Positions 1-9,004 of a stretch of 64,000 bases of DNA are shown piece after piece. Position numbers and translations under genes: made by a program. The DNA lies in the NCBI RefSeq assembly GCF_044751345.1, contig NZ_JBIWXY010000003.1:62001-126000 (forward strand), written 5' to 3'. Within the stretch, counting starts at the first letter, position 1; every line of letters begins with the position of its first letter. Origin of the DNA: Methylobacillus methanolivorans. GTDB taxonomy: Bacteria; Pseudomonadota; Gammaproteobacteria; Burkholderiales; Methylophilaceae. Under the pieces are notes generated by a model. It did no database searches. It saw only the letters and a list, made by a program, of their open reading frames with translations, and was not told the origin of the DNA.

Positions 1-1
1 G

Positions 2-550
2 GCGAGTCTTGATGTAGGGGAAATCAAGCCATCCGGCCGCACTTTGCGCTTGATCAGTGAGGCTGAGGCCAGTGATATGTCCGCTATCCGCACCTGTGAC
101 CTGGATCGACCTCGCCAAACTGGTGCGGTCAAATCCCTGAAAGGAGATAAGGCAGTCGCAACGAGTGAGCATTTGCCAGGGCTTTATGGGCGTAGCTGGT
201 ACGATAGTGTCGGAGGACATTTAGTCGTGCTGAACAATGTGTCTGTGCTGCGCGATGGCGCTGCACCTGCTAATGCACCAGGGGTGAAGGTGTATACCCA
301 ATATGACGCATCCAAAACAAAATCCAAGGCAGATGTCGACCTCACTCCTGTAGTCAATACCTATCAAGGCAGTAATGGCTTGCTTTATCGTGTGTTTATG
401 GGAGGGGAGGCTGGCATGAAATGTATGGATATTCTTTGGCCTCAGGACAGTGGTCTGGTCACTGCCAAGGCAGGCAAGATACTTTATAGTCGTTCTGGCA
501 ATGAGTACGTAGTTGATTTCAAACCTAAACTGATCAACTCTACAAAGTAA
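2..550 (+). CDS. Hypothetical protein, 5' end outside window
   Basis: The frame is open from base 2 to the TAA at 548-550, so the gene starts upstream; the first in-window start-like codon is a TTG at 44. About 182 residues are visible. I do not recognise the family. The visible part is soluble, with no membrane segment, and has two cysteines (Cys in RTCDLD and in MKCMDI). The C-terminal half is mixed hydrophobic/polar as in a beta-rich fold. It lies 33 bases upstream of a membrane protein and a VWA-like secreted protein on the same strand, so these three probably form one transcription unit. Function unknown; coding call is good, identity is not. Confidence 0.7.
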   Translation, partial: ASLDVGEIKPSGRTLRLISEAEASDMSAIRTCDLDRPRQTGAVKSLKGDKAVATSEHLPGLYGRSWYDSVGGHLVVLNNVSVLRDGAAPANAPGVKVYTQYDASKTKSKADVDLTPVVNTYQGSNGLLYRVFMGGEAGMKCMDILWPQDSGLVTAKAGKILYSRSGNEYVVDFKPKLINSTK

Positions 551-583
551 TTCGATAATAACAACTTAAAGGGGAACAATAAT

Positions 584-2089
584 ATGCAAGAGTTTTTTGC
601 AACCTATCCATTGCTAGCCTGGAGCGTGGTCAGCACTATGATTGCCTTGGTGGTGGTAGTGGCATTATGGGATCAAGTAAAGTGGTGGTGGCTGAATACC
701 TGGATGAGTTTTCCTCTCATCGGACGAATTAACACGTTGTCCAAAGACCTGAACCGTGATGTAACAAATCCTTCATGGTTCAAGGCAGAAAAGGCGCTTT
801 GCCGAGATTACAAAAAGTTTATCAGGATCCAGAATGAGCTGGATTTCAATGACAAGATTGAATATTTGACTAAAGCCGGAGATAACGGACGCAAAGCGAT
901 TCCTATGTGGATATGGATACTGACCGTCGCTATGGTGTTTGTCGAGGCGATGGGTTTTAGTTATGTCCTCGCTGGATATACCTTGCCAGGCGCAAGTGAG
1001 AATCTACAACAAACCGGTGCTTACGGTATCGCTTTCCTAATATCTATAATCTTGGTGGCCTTAACCCATTTTGCCGGACATGAGTTGTATAAGTCAGGAA
1101 AGATTGCGCATGCGCGGCGCGAATGGGCTGAGGATGGGCGCAAGCATAAACTGACGACCGGGACGGTTGCTTTAGCCAAACCACAATCGATTGATGATGA
1201 TCAACCGCGTTATACCCAGTTATGCAACCGCGTAGGTACGCATCCCAGCTATAAGATTACTATTCTCACGGCAGTGTTTGTCGTTTCTGTTGCAGTATTT
1301 GCAACATATGTTCGCGGGCAAGTATTGGAGAAATCCTTGCATCAGGAGGTGGTTGGAGCTAGTCAGGTAGTCGGTGCGAACAATGCAGATGGCTTGGACT
1401 TCTCGAATGATCTTGTGTTGCCGGAAGCTGATTTGGCTCAAAACCAAGCAGCGGTGGATAAGGCTCGCGCCGATGAAACCTCAATAGATCGTCATGGCGG
1501 CTGGGCAACTTTTATTGTGCTGGCATTTGTCTTCGTGTTCTTACAAATTCTTGGGGTGATATTTGGTCACCGATGGGGATTTGCAGGTCAGAACAGCGCA
1601 GCGGCATTTGCTGATATTGGTTATGGGCGTTACAACACGTACTCGGACGTTCGCGAGCACTATCAAGAGATTACTGATACGGCACAATCCAAGCTTGAAA
1701 CGCTACAACAAAAGTTGATGGATAGAAATGCGCAGCATGGAACAGATGGTATGCATACAAGTAAAAGTTTTTACGATTTTCTGGAATTGAGTCGTCAAGA
1801 AGAGTCCAAGGATCGTGAAAGCCAACGTCAACATACGCAGCGTCAGGCTGAAGCACGCCAGACAAAGGTTGTGACAAATGCTCAGGATTTTAGTGTAGTG
1901 GTTTCATTGCCAGATGCATTGCGTACGCTTGATAGTCTGCAAGATAAAAACGCAAAGAAAGACTTTATTCATAGCTTACCAGTCGAGTTACAGACAGAGG
2001 TGCTTGAAGCTATCAAAAAGGCCAAGCTGGCAGAGCAGGAAAAAGTGAATCGCTCCAAGCTGGATTCGGAATTGGATGATTTATTATGA
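584..2089 (+). CDS. Five-span integral membrane protein, function unknown
   Basis: 501 residues, preceded by a good AGGGGAA Shine-Dalgarno about ten bases before the ATG. Hydrophobic segments lie near residues 10-29, 106-130, 147-164, 224-242 and 307-328. A 60-residue hydrophilic loop between the fourth and fifth spans is rich in Asp/Glu/Asn and may be periplasmic. After the last span comes a long charged, Gln/Glu/Arg-rich stretch (about 350-430) that could be coiled coil, then a mixed C-terminal domain ending in an acidic tail. The TGA stop overlaps the ATG of the next gene by four bases, which suggests translational coupling. I do not recognise the family; the context suggests an envelope complex with the secreted VWA-like partner. 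Confidence 0.85.
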   Translation: MQEFFATYPLLAWSVVSTMIALVVVVALWDQVKWWWLNTWMSFPLIGRINTLSKDLNRDVTNPSWFKAEKALCRDYKKFIRIQNELDFNDKIEYLTKAGDNGRKAIPMWIWILTVAMVFVEAMGFSYVLAGYTLPGASENLQQTGAYGIAFLISIILVALTHFAGHELYKSGKIAHARREWAEDGRKHKLTTGTVALAKPQSIDDDQPRYTQLCNRVGTHPSYKITILTAVFVVSVAVFATYVRGQVLEKSLHQEVVGASQVVGANNADGLDFSNDLVLPEADLAQNQAAVDKARADETSIDRHGGWATFIVLAFVFVFLQILGVIFGHRWGFAGQNSAAAFADIGYGRYNTYSDVREHYQEITDTAQSKLETLQQKLMDRNAQHGTDGMHTSKSFYDFLELSRQEESKDRESQRQHTQRQAEARQTKVVTNAQDFSVVVSLPDALRTLDSLQDKNAKKDFIHSLPVELQTEVLEAIKKAKLAEQEKVNRSKLDSELDDLL

Positions 2090-2916
2090 AATATAACCAC
2101 CTCATAGCTTCGGTTGGGATGCTGTTTTTGTCCGGGTTGGCGCAGGCAGGAGGCGCGGTACCTACCTGTTATCAGGCCAAGCTTCTGCCTCAAGGCGTTA
2201 AAACAGACACTGAAATCTTTGTTGTCGTGGATCAGACCACGATGTTTGACAATGCATTGAAGCAATCGATTGCAAATAATGTGCGTCCGTTTTTAAGTGC
2301 CAACAATGCATTTTCTGTCATTCGTTTTTCAGCCTACACACAAGGGCAATATACTGAAATATTGTCTGCTGGTAGTCTGGATCCATTGATTGAGCAAAGT
2401 GCTAGAAACGACATATCCAAGCCTATCTTGTCCAAGTTTGATCAGTGTATGGACAATCAGCCTAAACTAGCTGCGCAGTTGGCGGGAGCGGCACTAAAAA
2501 AAGCGTTTGGAGGGAGTAGTGCATCTATTAGTAAATCTGATGTGATCGGCAGCCTTAAAGATATTTCAAGCAGGGTACGTCAATCATCAGCTAGTCAGAA
2601 AGTCGTGCTAGTGGCTTCAGATATGTTAGAGAACTCTTCGGTGACCAGTTTTTATGCTAATCAGGCAGTGCGCACTATTCAGCCAGAGAAAGAATTAGCG
2701 CTCGTAGAGAAGCACGGCTTGTTCGGTGATTTTGCCGGAGCGAGAGTGTATGTCATTGGTGCAGGTCTGTTGGCTGATGATGCTAAGACAAAATCAGTCT
2801 ATCGGTCACCGCAAACAATGCAGGCGCTGGAAAATTTTTGGAAACAATATTTTCAGCGCTCTAATGCGCAATTGCTGGAATTTGGACAGCCAGCTTTGCT
2901 CAATGCTGTTAGGTGA
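2086..2916 (+). CDS. Secreted VWA-like protein with degenerate metal site
   Basis: 276 residues. The N-terminus is a typical signal peptide with probable cleavage after AQA (residue 21). Residues 43-55 form a hydrophobic strand followed by D49-Q-T51-T, which resembles the DxSxS metal-ion (MIDAS) motif of von Willebrand A domains but lacks the last serine. A second strand at 172-180 ends in VASD, where VWA domains place another metal ligand, and a third (ARVYVIGAG) fits the same Rossmann-like fold. The start overlaps the upstream membrane protein by four bases (ATGA). VWA assignment is by motif reading only; a periplasmic protein-binding role with its membrane partner is inference. Confidence 0.8.
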   Translation: MKYNHLIASVGMLFLSGLAQAGGAVPTCYQAKLLPQGVKTDTEIFVVVDQTTMFDNALKQSIANNVRPFLSANNAFSVIRFSAYTQGQYTEILSAGSLDPLIEQSARNDISKPILSKFDQCMDNQPKLAAQLAGAALKKAFGGSSASISKSDVIGSLKDISSRVRQSSASQKVVLVASDMLENSSVTSFYANQAVRTIQPEKELALVEKHGLFGDFAGARVYVIGAGLLADDAKTKSVYRSPQTMQALENFWKQYFQRSNAQLLEFGQPALLNAVR

Positions 2917-3246
2917 TTGGCAACTGAGCTTGTGCTGAGATGGTGTCTGGCGAATGCAAGATGCATCTTGCTCGTCAGTCATAGGGGCGGATTTAAAAGA
3001 TGTCCGCAACTTTTTTAAGCATAAAGCTGATGTTGGATTGCCATAAGCATCTCTTTCTAGCTTAGTGCTTATAGCCTCGAAGCTTACTTCTTTCCTCAGT
3101 CCACGGGCAACACATTGCGTAGGGTGCCCACATCTGATTGCAACACGTCACCTAAGCCTATTTTAATGGCACAAAATATGCACCATTCCCCCTAGGTGCT
3201 GTCAGCTTTAACATGAGTCCCTAGAGGAATAGTTAGGAAAATGTTT
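2917..3246. other. Intergenic region before pyk with palindrome and candidate promoter
   Basis: No gene seen in 330 bases. A perfect 16-bp palindrome GCAAGATGCATCTTGC lies at 2956-2971. A weak hairpin (GCGGA 2987-2991 with TCCGC 3003-3007) followed by a T run at 3011-3016 could terminate the upstream three-gene unit. A possible sigma70 promoter for pyk is TTGCAA (3138-3143), 17 bases, TTTTAA (3161-3166). Confidence 0.45.
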
Positions 3247-4689
3247 ATGGCATTACGTAAAACCAAGATTGTGGCGACGCTGGGGCCGGCTTCCAGTGAG
3301 GAGTCGGTGATTGAGCGGTTGGTGGATGCCGGCGTGGATGTGGTGCGGTTGAATTTTTCGCATGGGTCGGCGCAGGATCATATAGACCGCGCTGAACTGG
3401 TGCGTGATATATCGCGGCGTAGTGGACGCCCTGTGGGGGTGTTGTGTGATTTGCAGGGGCCGAAGATACGCATCGGTAAATTTGAGAATGACCGCATTTT
3501 GCTCAAGGTCGGAGACAAGTTCATCCTGGATGCAGCATGCAAGCTGGGTAATCAGGAGCGGGTGGGGCTGGATTACAAGACCTTGCCATCCGAGGTGGAG
3601 CCGGGGGCGGTGTTGCTGCTGGATGATGGACGTATTGTATTGAGTGTGGACGCCGTGAATGGTGGCGAGGTGTATTGTACGGTCACGGCTGGCGGGATGC
3701 TCTCCAACAACAAGGGCATCAATCGTCAAGGTGGCGGGCTCTCTGCCCCGGCACTGACGCTGAAAGACCAGGAAGATATCCAGACTGCAGTGGCGTTAGA
3801 AGCGGATTATATTGCGGTCTCATTCCCGCGCAGTGGTGCGGATATAGAGCTTGCTCGCCAGTTGGTGGAAGAGGCTGGCGGTCATGCAGCCATTGTCGCC
3901 AAGATCGAGCGCGCGGAGGCGATTGATGCGCTAGAGGAGATTATCGATGCGGCCGATGTGATCATGGTCGCGCGTGGTGATCTCGGTGTAGAAGTCGGTG
4001 ATGCGGCGGTGCCTGGCTTGCAGAAGCGCATGATCCGCACTGCGCGCATGCGCAACAAGCTGGTGATCACGGCAACGCAGATGCTGGAATCCATGATCAG
4101 TAGCCCGATCCCAACCCGGGCGGAAGTTTCTGATGTGGCGAATGCGGTGTTGGATGGCACCGACGCAGTGATGCTCTCGGGCGAGACCGCAGTAGGGCAT
4201 TATCCGGTGGAGGCTATCCAGGCCATGCATCGCGTCTGCCTAGAGGCGGAAAAAGAATACGACAGCCAGCACTTGAAAGCGCCTATTCATGATGAGTTTG
4301 GTTTTATCGATGAAGCGATTGCGATGGCGGCGGTATATACGGCCAAGCACCTGGATGTGAAGGCGATTGCGGCACTGACCAAGTCAGGGTCTTCTGTCAC
4401 CTGGTTGTCACGTTCCAACACTAATGTGCCGATTTATGCGCTCACGACCGAGCGCAACACGCGGCGCAAGCTGTCGCTGTATCGCGGCGTATACCCGTAC
4501 CACATCGAGCAGCCTAGCCGCGAGCTAGGCAAGATTCTCTACGATGCCGAAGAGTTGCTGTTGCGCCTTGGTGCGGTGCAGCGCGATGATCTCATGATGC
4601 TGACGTTTGGGGAGCCCATTGGCAAGGCGGGGGGCACCAATACCTTGCAGATTGTTAAAGTGGGCGAGCACAGGCGTGAACAACATTAG
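3247..4689 (+). CDS. pyk: Pyruvate kinase
   Basis: Converts phosphoenolpyruvate and ADP to pyruvate and ATP, the last step of glycolysis, in the cytoplasm. The N-terminal RKTKIVATLGPAS, the VRLNFSHG segment, the catalytic-lysine region AIVAKIE near residue 220 and the metal/phosphate-binding MVARGDLGVE near 245 are all present, followed by the ATQMLESM and SGETAVG blocks. About 480 residues is the usual bacterial length. An ATG at 3241 is in frame, but AGGA at 3235-3238 is only two bases from it and eight from the ATG at 3247, so I prefer 3247. Fructose-bisphosphate aldolase follows 43 bases later on the same strand, probably cotranscribed. Confidence 0.97.
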   Translation: MALRKTKIVATLGPASSEESVIERLVDAGVDVVRLNFSHGSAQDHIDRAELVRDISRRSGRPVGVLCDLQGPKIRIGKFENDRILLKVGDKFILDAACKLGNQERVGLDYKTLPSEVEPGAVLLLDDGRIVLSVDAVNGGEVYCTVTAGGMLSNNKGINRQGGGLSAPALTLKDQEDIQTAVALEADYIAVSFPRSGADIELARQLVEEAGGHAAIVAKIERAEAIDALEEIIDAADVIMVARGDLGVEVGDAAVPGLQKRMIRTARMRNKLVITATQMLESMISSPIPTRAEVSDVANAVLDGTDAVMLSGETAVGHYPVEAIQAMHRVCLEAEKEYDSQHLKAPIHDEFGFIDEAIAMAAVYTAKHLDVKAIAALTKSGSSVTWLSRSNTNVPIYALTTERNTRRKLSLYRGVYPYHIEQPSRELGKILYDAEELLLRLGAVQRDDLMMLTFGEPIGKAGGTNTLQIVKVGEHRREQH

Positions 4690-4732
4690 GCGAGAGCGAC
4701 GAGGCCGCTCAACAACATGAGAGGATGTGCCC

Positions 4733-5782
4733 ATGGCACTGATTAGCTTACGTCAATTGCTGGATCACGCGGCCGAGCACGATTACGGCGTGCCAGCGTT
4801 CAATGTCAATAACCTTGAGCAGGTGCAGGCCATCATGCAGGCGGCAGATGCCTGTGATAGCCCAGTGATCATGCAGGCCTCTGCCGGTGCTCGCAAATAT
4901 GCGGGCGAGGAGTTTCTACTCAAGTTGATGGAGGCTGCGATCAGCAGTTATCCGCATATTCCTGTTGTGCTGCATCAAGATCATGGCACCAGCCTGGCTG
5001 TATGCTTGCATTCCATCAAGCACGGCTTTAGCAGTGTGATGATGGATGGTTCTTTGCTGGAGGATGCGAAGACGCCATCGAACTATGCCTATAACGTCGA
5101 GGTAACGCGACAGGTGGTGCTGGCAGCCCATGCCGTGGGCGTGTCGGTGGAAGGGGAGCTTGGCGTACTTGGCTCACTGGAAACTGGCCTGGCAGGTGAG
5201 GAGGATGGTGTGGGGGCTGAGGGGCATCTTGATCACAGCCAGTTGCTCACCAGTCCGGCTGAGGCAGTGGATTTTGTCGCGCAGACAGGTGTAGATGCGT
5301 TAGCGATTGCGATTGGCACTTCACATGGGGCTTATAAATTCAAGCGCCCACCGACTGGCGAAACGCTTTCCATCAGCCGTATTCGAGAAATCCACGCCCA
5401 GCTGCCGAATACGCATTTAGTGATGCATGGCTCATCTTCCGTGCCGCAAGAGTGGTTACGTGTAATCAATGAGTATGGTGGCGAAATCCCTGAGACTTAT
5501 GGCGTCCCGGTGGAAGAAATCGTCAAAGGCATACAAAACGGCGTGCGTAAGGTAAATATTGATACTGATCTGCGCCTGGCTTTTACCGGGGCTTTGCGCC
5601 ATTTCCTTGGGCGGCCGCAACACCGGGCCGAGTTTGACCCACGTAAAATACTGGCGGCGGCGACCCAGGCGATGCAGGGCTTATGCCAGGAGCGTTTTGA
5701 GGCATTTGGCTCAGCAGGACATGCGGCGAAAATCAAGCCAATTCCACTCGAGAAAATGGCTCAGCGCTATTTTTTAACCTGA
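4733..5782 (+). CDS. fba: Class II fructose-bisphosphate aldolase
   Basis: Zinc-dependent cleavage of fructose-1,6-bisphosphate to dihydroxyacetone phosphate and glyceraldehyde-3-phosphate, used in glycolysis, gluconeogenesis and, in ribulose-monophosphate methylotrophs, carbon rearrangement. Residues 79-86 hold the class II VLHQDHG signature with catalytic Asp83 and zinc-binding His84. Later motifs AIGTSHG and MHGSS and the NIDTDLR phosphate-binding loop are intact. The length, 349 residues, fits the CbbA-type branch. A GTG at 4727 is in frame, but GAGAGGA at 4719-4725 is ideally spaced for the ATG at 4733. It directly follows pyk. Confidence 0.97.
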   Translation: MALISLRQLLDHAAEHDYGVPAFNVNNLEQVQAIMQAADACDSPVIMQASAGARKYAGEEFLLKLMEAAISSYPHIPVVLHQDHGTSLAVCLHSIKHGFSSVMMDGSLLEDAKTPSNYAYNVEVTRQVVLAAHAVGVSVEGELGVLGSLETGLAGEEDGVGAEGHLDHSQLLTSPAEAVDFVAQTGVDALAIAIGTSHGAYKFKRPPTGETLSISRIREIHAQLPNTHLVMHGSSSVPQEWLRVINEYGGEIPETYGVPVEEIVKGIQNGVRKVNIDTDLRLAFTGALRHFLGRPQHRAEFDPRKILAAATQAMQGLCQERFEAFGSAGHAAKIKPIPLEKMAQRYFLT

Positions 5783-5815
5783 TCTCATTGCTCACGTTGT
5801 GCAGAATTTACAGCG

Positions 5816-5821
5816 TATAAT
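5816..5821 (+). promoter_or_regulatory. Candidate -10 element for psiE
   Basis: A perfect TATAAT lies 30 bases before the psiE ATG. No convincing -35 hexamer is seen at 16-18 bases upstream, so the promoter may need an activator. I see no recognisable Pho box. Confidence 0.4.
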
Positions 5822-5851
5822 GCCGGGATTATTTGCCTGGTACTTATCGCT

Positions 5852-6271
5852 ATGCAGCCCAATAAATACAGTAAATTAGGTCAACAAGGCATCGGTTTGG
5901 TCGAGCAGGCCCTGCTGGTATTCATTGCGCTGGCAACGATCGTGGCTACAGGGCAGGCCGCGTTGCATATCTGGGAAATGAGGGCGGTAACCGTGGCAGA
6001 TTTGCTGCTGTTATTTCTTTACCTCGAAATTCTCACCATGCTCAACCATTACTTGAGCTCGGGCACATTGCCGGTGCGTTATCCCTTGTATATCGGCATT
6101 ATCGCGCTGGCGCGTTACTTGGTGCTCGACATCAAGGAGCTGGAGGCCTGGCGTATTTTTGCCGTGGCAGCTTCTATCCTGCTGATAGCGATTGCCATCT
6201 TGGTGGTGCGCTACGGGCATGTGAAATTCCCTTATTCCGATGGCCCTGAACAGGACCATCACTCGAAATAG
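5852..6271 (+). CDS. psiE: PsiE-family inner membrane protein
   Basis: 139 residues with four hydrophobic spans and the family-typical segment around LLLFLYLEILTMLNHY and RYPLYIGIIALARYLVLD. PsiE proteins are phosphate-starvation-inducible membrane proteins in enterobacteria; their biochemical role is unknown. The charged LDIKELEAW stretch before the last span is characteristic. The C-terminus is a short polar tail ending in histidines. It sits between fba and purC on the same strand; the gap to purC is 21 bases, so cotranscription is possible. Confidence 0.85.
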   Translation: MQPNKYSKLGQQGIGLVEQALLVFIALATIVATGQAALHIWEMRAVTVADLLLLFLYLEILTMLNHYLSSGTLPVRYPLYIGIIALARYLVLDIKELEAWRIFAVAASILLIAIAILVVRYGHVKFPYSDGPEQDHHSK

Positions 6272-6292
6272 TTTTTGATAAAGGTAAGCGTT

Positions 6293-7186
6293 TTGACTAC
6301 TCCCCTCATGCAGTCCAGTATCAAGAGCCTGAAACTGATTAATCAGGGCAAGGTACGGGATATCTACGATATTAATGACCAATATATGTTGCTGGTGGCG
6401 AGTGATCGTTTATCAGCGTTCGATGTGATCCTGCCAACGCCTATCCAGGATAAAGGCGCGATTCTCACCAAGATTGCCAATTTCTGGTTTGAGAAACTCC
6501 AGCATGTGGTGCCTAACCACTTGACGGGTATCGACCCTGATAGCGTTGTGACTGACCCCGCTGAGAAAGCCCAGCTTGGGCCACGTGCATTGGTGGTGAA
6601 AAAGTTGAAGCCTTTGCCAATCGAGGCGATTGTGCGTGGTTACCTCGCGGGTTCCGGCTGGAAAGAATACAAGGCCAGCCAGAGCGTATGTGGCATCCCC
6701 CTGCCAGCAGGCCTGCAAGAGGCATCACAGTTGCCAGAGCCATTGTTTACGCCTTCGAGCAAGGCAGAGGTGGGTGATCATGATGAGAACATCACCCTGG
6801 AAAAATGCGCCCAGTTACTCGGAAAAGAGCTGGCTGACAAAGTCGCCCGTATCAGCGTGCAGTTATACAAGGAGGCTGCAGCTTATGCCTTGAGCCGCGG
6901 CATTATCATCGCTGACACCAAATTCGAATTTGGTCTGGATGAAGCGGGTGAGCTGTACTTGATCGATGAAGTATTAACCCCTGATTCATCACGCTTCTGG
7001 CCGCAGGATCAATATCAGGTGGGTAGCAACCCGCCCAGTTTTGACAAGCAATATGTCAGGGACTGGCTTGAATCTACCGGCTGGAACAAGACTCCTCCTG
7101 GCCCGCAATTGCCTGATGATGTTGCGGCAAGCACTGCTGCCAAGTATCGCGAGGCCTACGAACGCCTGACTGGCAAGCCGTTTTAA
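6293..7186 (+). CDS. purC: Phosphoribosylaminoimidazole-succinocarboxamide synthase
   Basis: SAICAR synthetase, the ATP-dependent ligation of aspartate to CAIR in de novo purine synthesis. The N-terminal KLINQGKVRDIYD nucleotide-binding strand, the EAIVRGYLAGSGW block and the DTKFEFGLD...LIDEVLTPDSSR signatures are present. Near 300 residues is the long type seen in proteobacteria and fungi. The frame extends up to a TTG at 6275, but AAGG at 6281-6284 is best spaced for the TTG at 6293; an ATG at 6308 is the other candidate. The purine genes purE and purK lie 24 kb away in this window. Confidence 0.95.
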   Translation: MTTPLMQSSIKSLKLINQGKVRDIYDINDQYMLLVASDRLSAFDVILPTPIQDKGAILTKIANFWFEKLQHVVPNHLTGIDPDSVVTDPAEKAQLGPRALVVKKLKPLPIEAIVRGYLAGSGWKEYKASQSVCGIPLPAGLQEASQLPEPLFTPSSKAEVGDHDENITLEKCAQLLGKELADKVARISVQLYKEAAAYALSRGIIIADTKFEFGLDEAGELYLIDEVLTPDSSRFWPQDQYQVGSNPPSFDKQYVRDWLESTGWNKTPPGPQLPDDVAASTAAKYREAYERLTGKPF

Positions 7187-7204
7187 CGCTAGGTAGCTGG
7201 ATAA

Positions 7205-7504
7205 GTGCCATTGATAGATAAGCTGAAATCACTGGCGCGACAGCTCAAGACTGAGCTGGAAGTCTATCGCTTGGTGTTGCGCCACCCGCAGACGCCTTGG
7301 CTTGCCAAGGTGCTGCTAGGTTTGGCAGTGGGTTACTTGCTATTGCCATTTGACTTGATCCCTGACTTTATTCCCATTCTTGGGCAACTGGATGACTTGG
7401 TCATTGTTCCAGCCTTGTTCTACCTGGGCGTCAGGTGTGTGCCGATAGAGGTAGTCGTGGAATGCAGGCGCGAAGTCGCCGCACGCGAGGCAAGCCCCAG
7501 GTGA
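7205..7504 (+). CDS. YkvA/DUF1232-family small membrane protein
   Basis: 99 residues, starting at GTG. It contains the DUF1232 signature: a hydrophobic stretch WLAKVLLGLAVGYLLLPFD followed by LIPDFIPILGQLDD, as in YkvA-type proteins. One or two membrane segments are likely. The molecular role of this family is not established. It lies 18 bases after purC and about 100 bases before ppa on the same strand. Confidence 0.85.
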   Translation: MPLIDKLKSLARQLKTELEVYRLVLRHPQTPWLAKVLLGLAVGYLLLPFDLIPDFIPILGQLDDLVIVPALFYLGVRCVPIEVVVECRREVAAREASPR

Positions 7505-7602
7505 TTTTTACTGCTGATTTAGGCTAAAATCCCGCGTTAACTTTACGTGGTTTGCAAAAACCATCCATCATTCAAACCAACCCATATTTTAAGGATAACC
7601 GC

Positions 7603-8130
7603 ATGTCCCTTTCTAATGTGCCAGCAGGCAAAGACATCCCTAACGACTTTAACGTCATTATCGAAATCTCCATGCGTGGCGAGCCCATCAAGTTCGAAGT
7701 GGACAAGGATAGCGGTGCAGTATTCGTTGATCGTTTCATGGGTACTTCCATGCACTATCCATGCAACTATGGCTATATCCCGCAAACGCTGTCAGAAGAT
7801 GGTGACCCGGTTGATGTGTTGGTGATCACGCCCATCCCATTGCAGCCAGGCGTCGTGATCCGTTGCCGTGCGATTGGTGTACTGACCATGGAAGATGATG
7901 GTGGTGTGGATGCCAAGGTGCTGGCTGTGCCTGTGGACAAAATTTGCCCACAATACAAGGATGTGAAGAGCTATCACGATATCCCTGAGTTCCAGCTGGC
8001 GCCAATCGCCCATTTCTTCGAGCACTACAAGGATCTCGAAAAAGGTAAGTGGGTCAAGGTCGGCGAGTGGAAGGGTGTAGATGAAGCCAAGGCAGAAATC
8101 GTTGCTGGCGTAGCGCGTTACGGCAAGTAA
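7603..8130 (+). CDS. ppa: Inorganic pyrophosphatase (family I)
   Basis: Hydrolyses pyrophosphate to two phosphates, pulling biosynthetic reactions forward. 175 residues, the normal size for bacterial hexameric enzymes. The family motifs are complete: the EISMRG substrate-binding lysine/arginine region, NYGYIPQT, the metal-binding DGDPVDVLV, the acidic EDDGGVDAKVLAV and KDLEKGKWVKV. The frame is open further upstream, but AAGGA at 7591-7595 is spaced correctly for the ATG at 7603. An intrinsic terminator follows. Confidence 0.97.
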   Translation: MSLSNVPAGKDIPNDFNVIIEISMRGEPIKFEVDKDSGAVFVDRFMGTSMHYPCNYGYIPQTLSEDGDPVDVLVITPIPLQPGVVIRCRAIGVLTMEDDGGVDAKVLAVPVDKICPQYKDVKSYHDIPEFQLAPIAHFFEHYKDLEKGKWVKVGEWKGVDEAKAEIVAGVARYGK

Positions 8131-8152
8131 GTTTTTCTGGATTGGCATGAAT

Positions 8153-8180
8153 AAAAAACGGCGCTTAAGCGCCGTTTTTT
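8153..8180. terminator. Bidirectional intrinsic terminator ppa / ABC-2 permease
   Basis: A perfect hairpin with 12-base arms (AAAAAACGGCGC, 8153-8164, and its complement 8169-8180) and a TTAA loop. With A and T runs at both ends it can end transcription of ppa from the left and of the minus-strand ABC operon from the right. Confidence 0.9.
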
Positions 8181-8197
8181 ATTGCTGGAGAATAACG

Positions 8198-9004
8198 CTA
8201 TTCACCGACTTGTAGCAGAAGGCCTCGTTGCCGGGCAATTCTGAAATAGCCCAAAAACACGGCAATGCCAATGCTGATGAAGACAATGTTGAGGCCAATC
8301 GCCCATTGCATGTGATGCAGGTTGAAGCTGTGCTCCAGCAGCAATTCGCGCATGCCTTCAAACACATGGCTGGCAGGCAATGCCAGCGCAACAGGCTGTA
8401 GCCAGTGTGGCAAGGTAGCAACCGGGTAATAGATAGCGCATAAAGGCTGGATCGCGAAGACGCTGACCCAGGCAATGCTTTCAGCCCCCATGCCGTAGCG
8501 CAGTACGATACCGGATACCATCAGGCCAATCGCCCAGCCCATGACGATGAGGTTGAGGAAAAAGGCGATAAGAGGCAGGCCCATGTCGTAGATGTTGTAG
8601 CCGAATAGCGGGATGGCGATCAGTGTTGCACCACCGATGCCAATCAAGGTGCGGATCAGGCTCATGAGCAGCAGGGAGGCTACCATTTCATACGGGCGCA
8701 AAGGGCTGACGAATAAATGCCCCAGGTTACGCGACCACATTTCCTCCATGAAGACGAGCGCAATGCCGAGCTGGCCACGGAAGAGTACGTCCCATAGCAA
8801 TACGCCCGAAAGCAGGATGCCGCTAGCCTGTGCAATCAGGCTGCTATTGCCTTGCAGGTATAAGGTGATGAAGCCCCATAGCACCATTTGCACGGTAGGC
8901 CAGTACACCATCTCCAGCACCCGCGGCCAGGATGAACGCATGAGGTAAAGGTGGCGTAATGCTACTGCGCCGATGCGGCGCAAGGAAAAGTGCACGTCTT
9001 GCAT
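8198..9004 (-). CDS. ABC-2 type transporter permease
   Basis: 268 residues with about six hydrophobic spans and the ABC-2 permease layout: a cytoplasmic amphipathic N-terminus, then paired spans and the conserved loop before the last helix (LPASHVFEGMRELLLE). The start codon overlaps the TAA/TGA region of the upstream ATP-binding protein by one base, so the two genes are coupled. ABC-2 exporters of this type move lipids, polysaccharides or drugs; nothing in the sequence or neighbours fixes the substrate. It is the last gene of a minus-strand run 10532-8198. Confidence 0.92.
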   Translation of the reverse strand: MQDVHFSLRRIGAVALRHLYLMRSSWPRVLEMVYWPTVQMVLWGFITLYLQGNSSLIAQASGILLSGVLLWDVLFRGQLGIALVFMEEMWSRNLGHLFVSPLRPYEMVASLLLMSLIRTLIGIGGATLIAIPLFGYNIYDMGLPLIAFFLNLIVMGWAIGLMVSGIVLRYGMGAESIAWVSVFAIQPLCAIYYPVATLPHWLQPVALALPASHVFEGMRELLLEHSFNLHHMQWAIGLNIVFISIGIAVFLGYFRIARQRGLLLQVGE

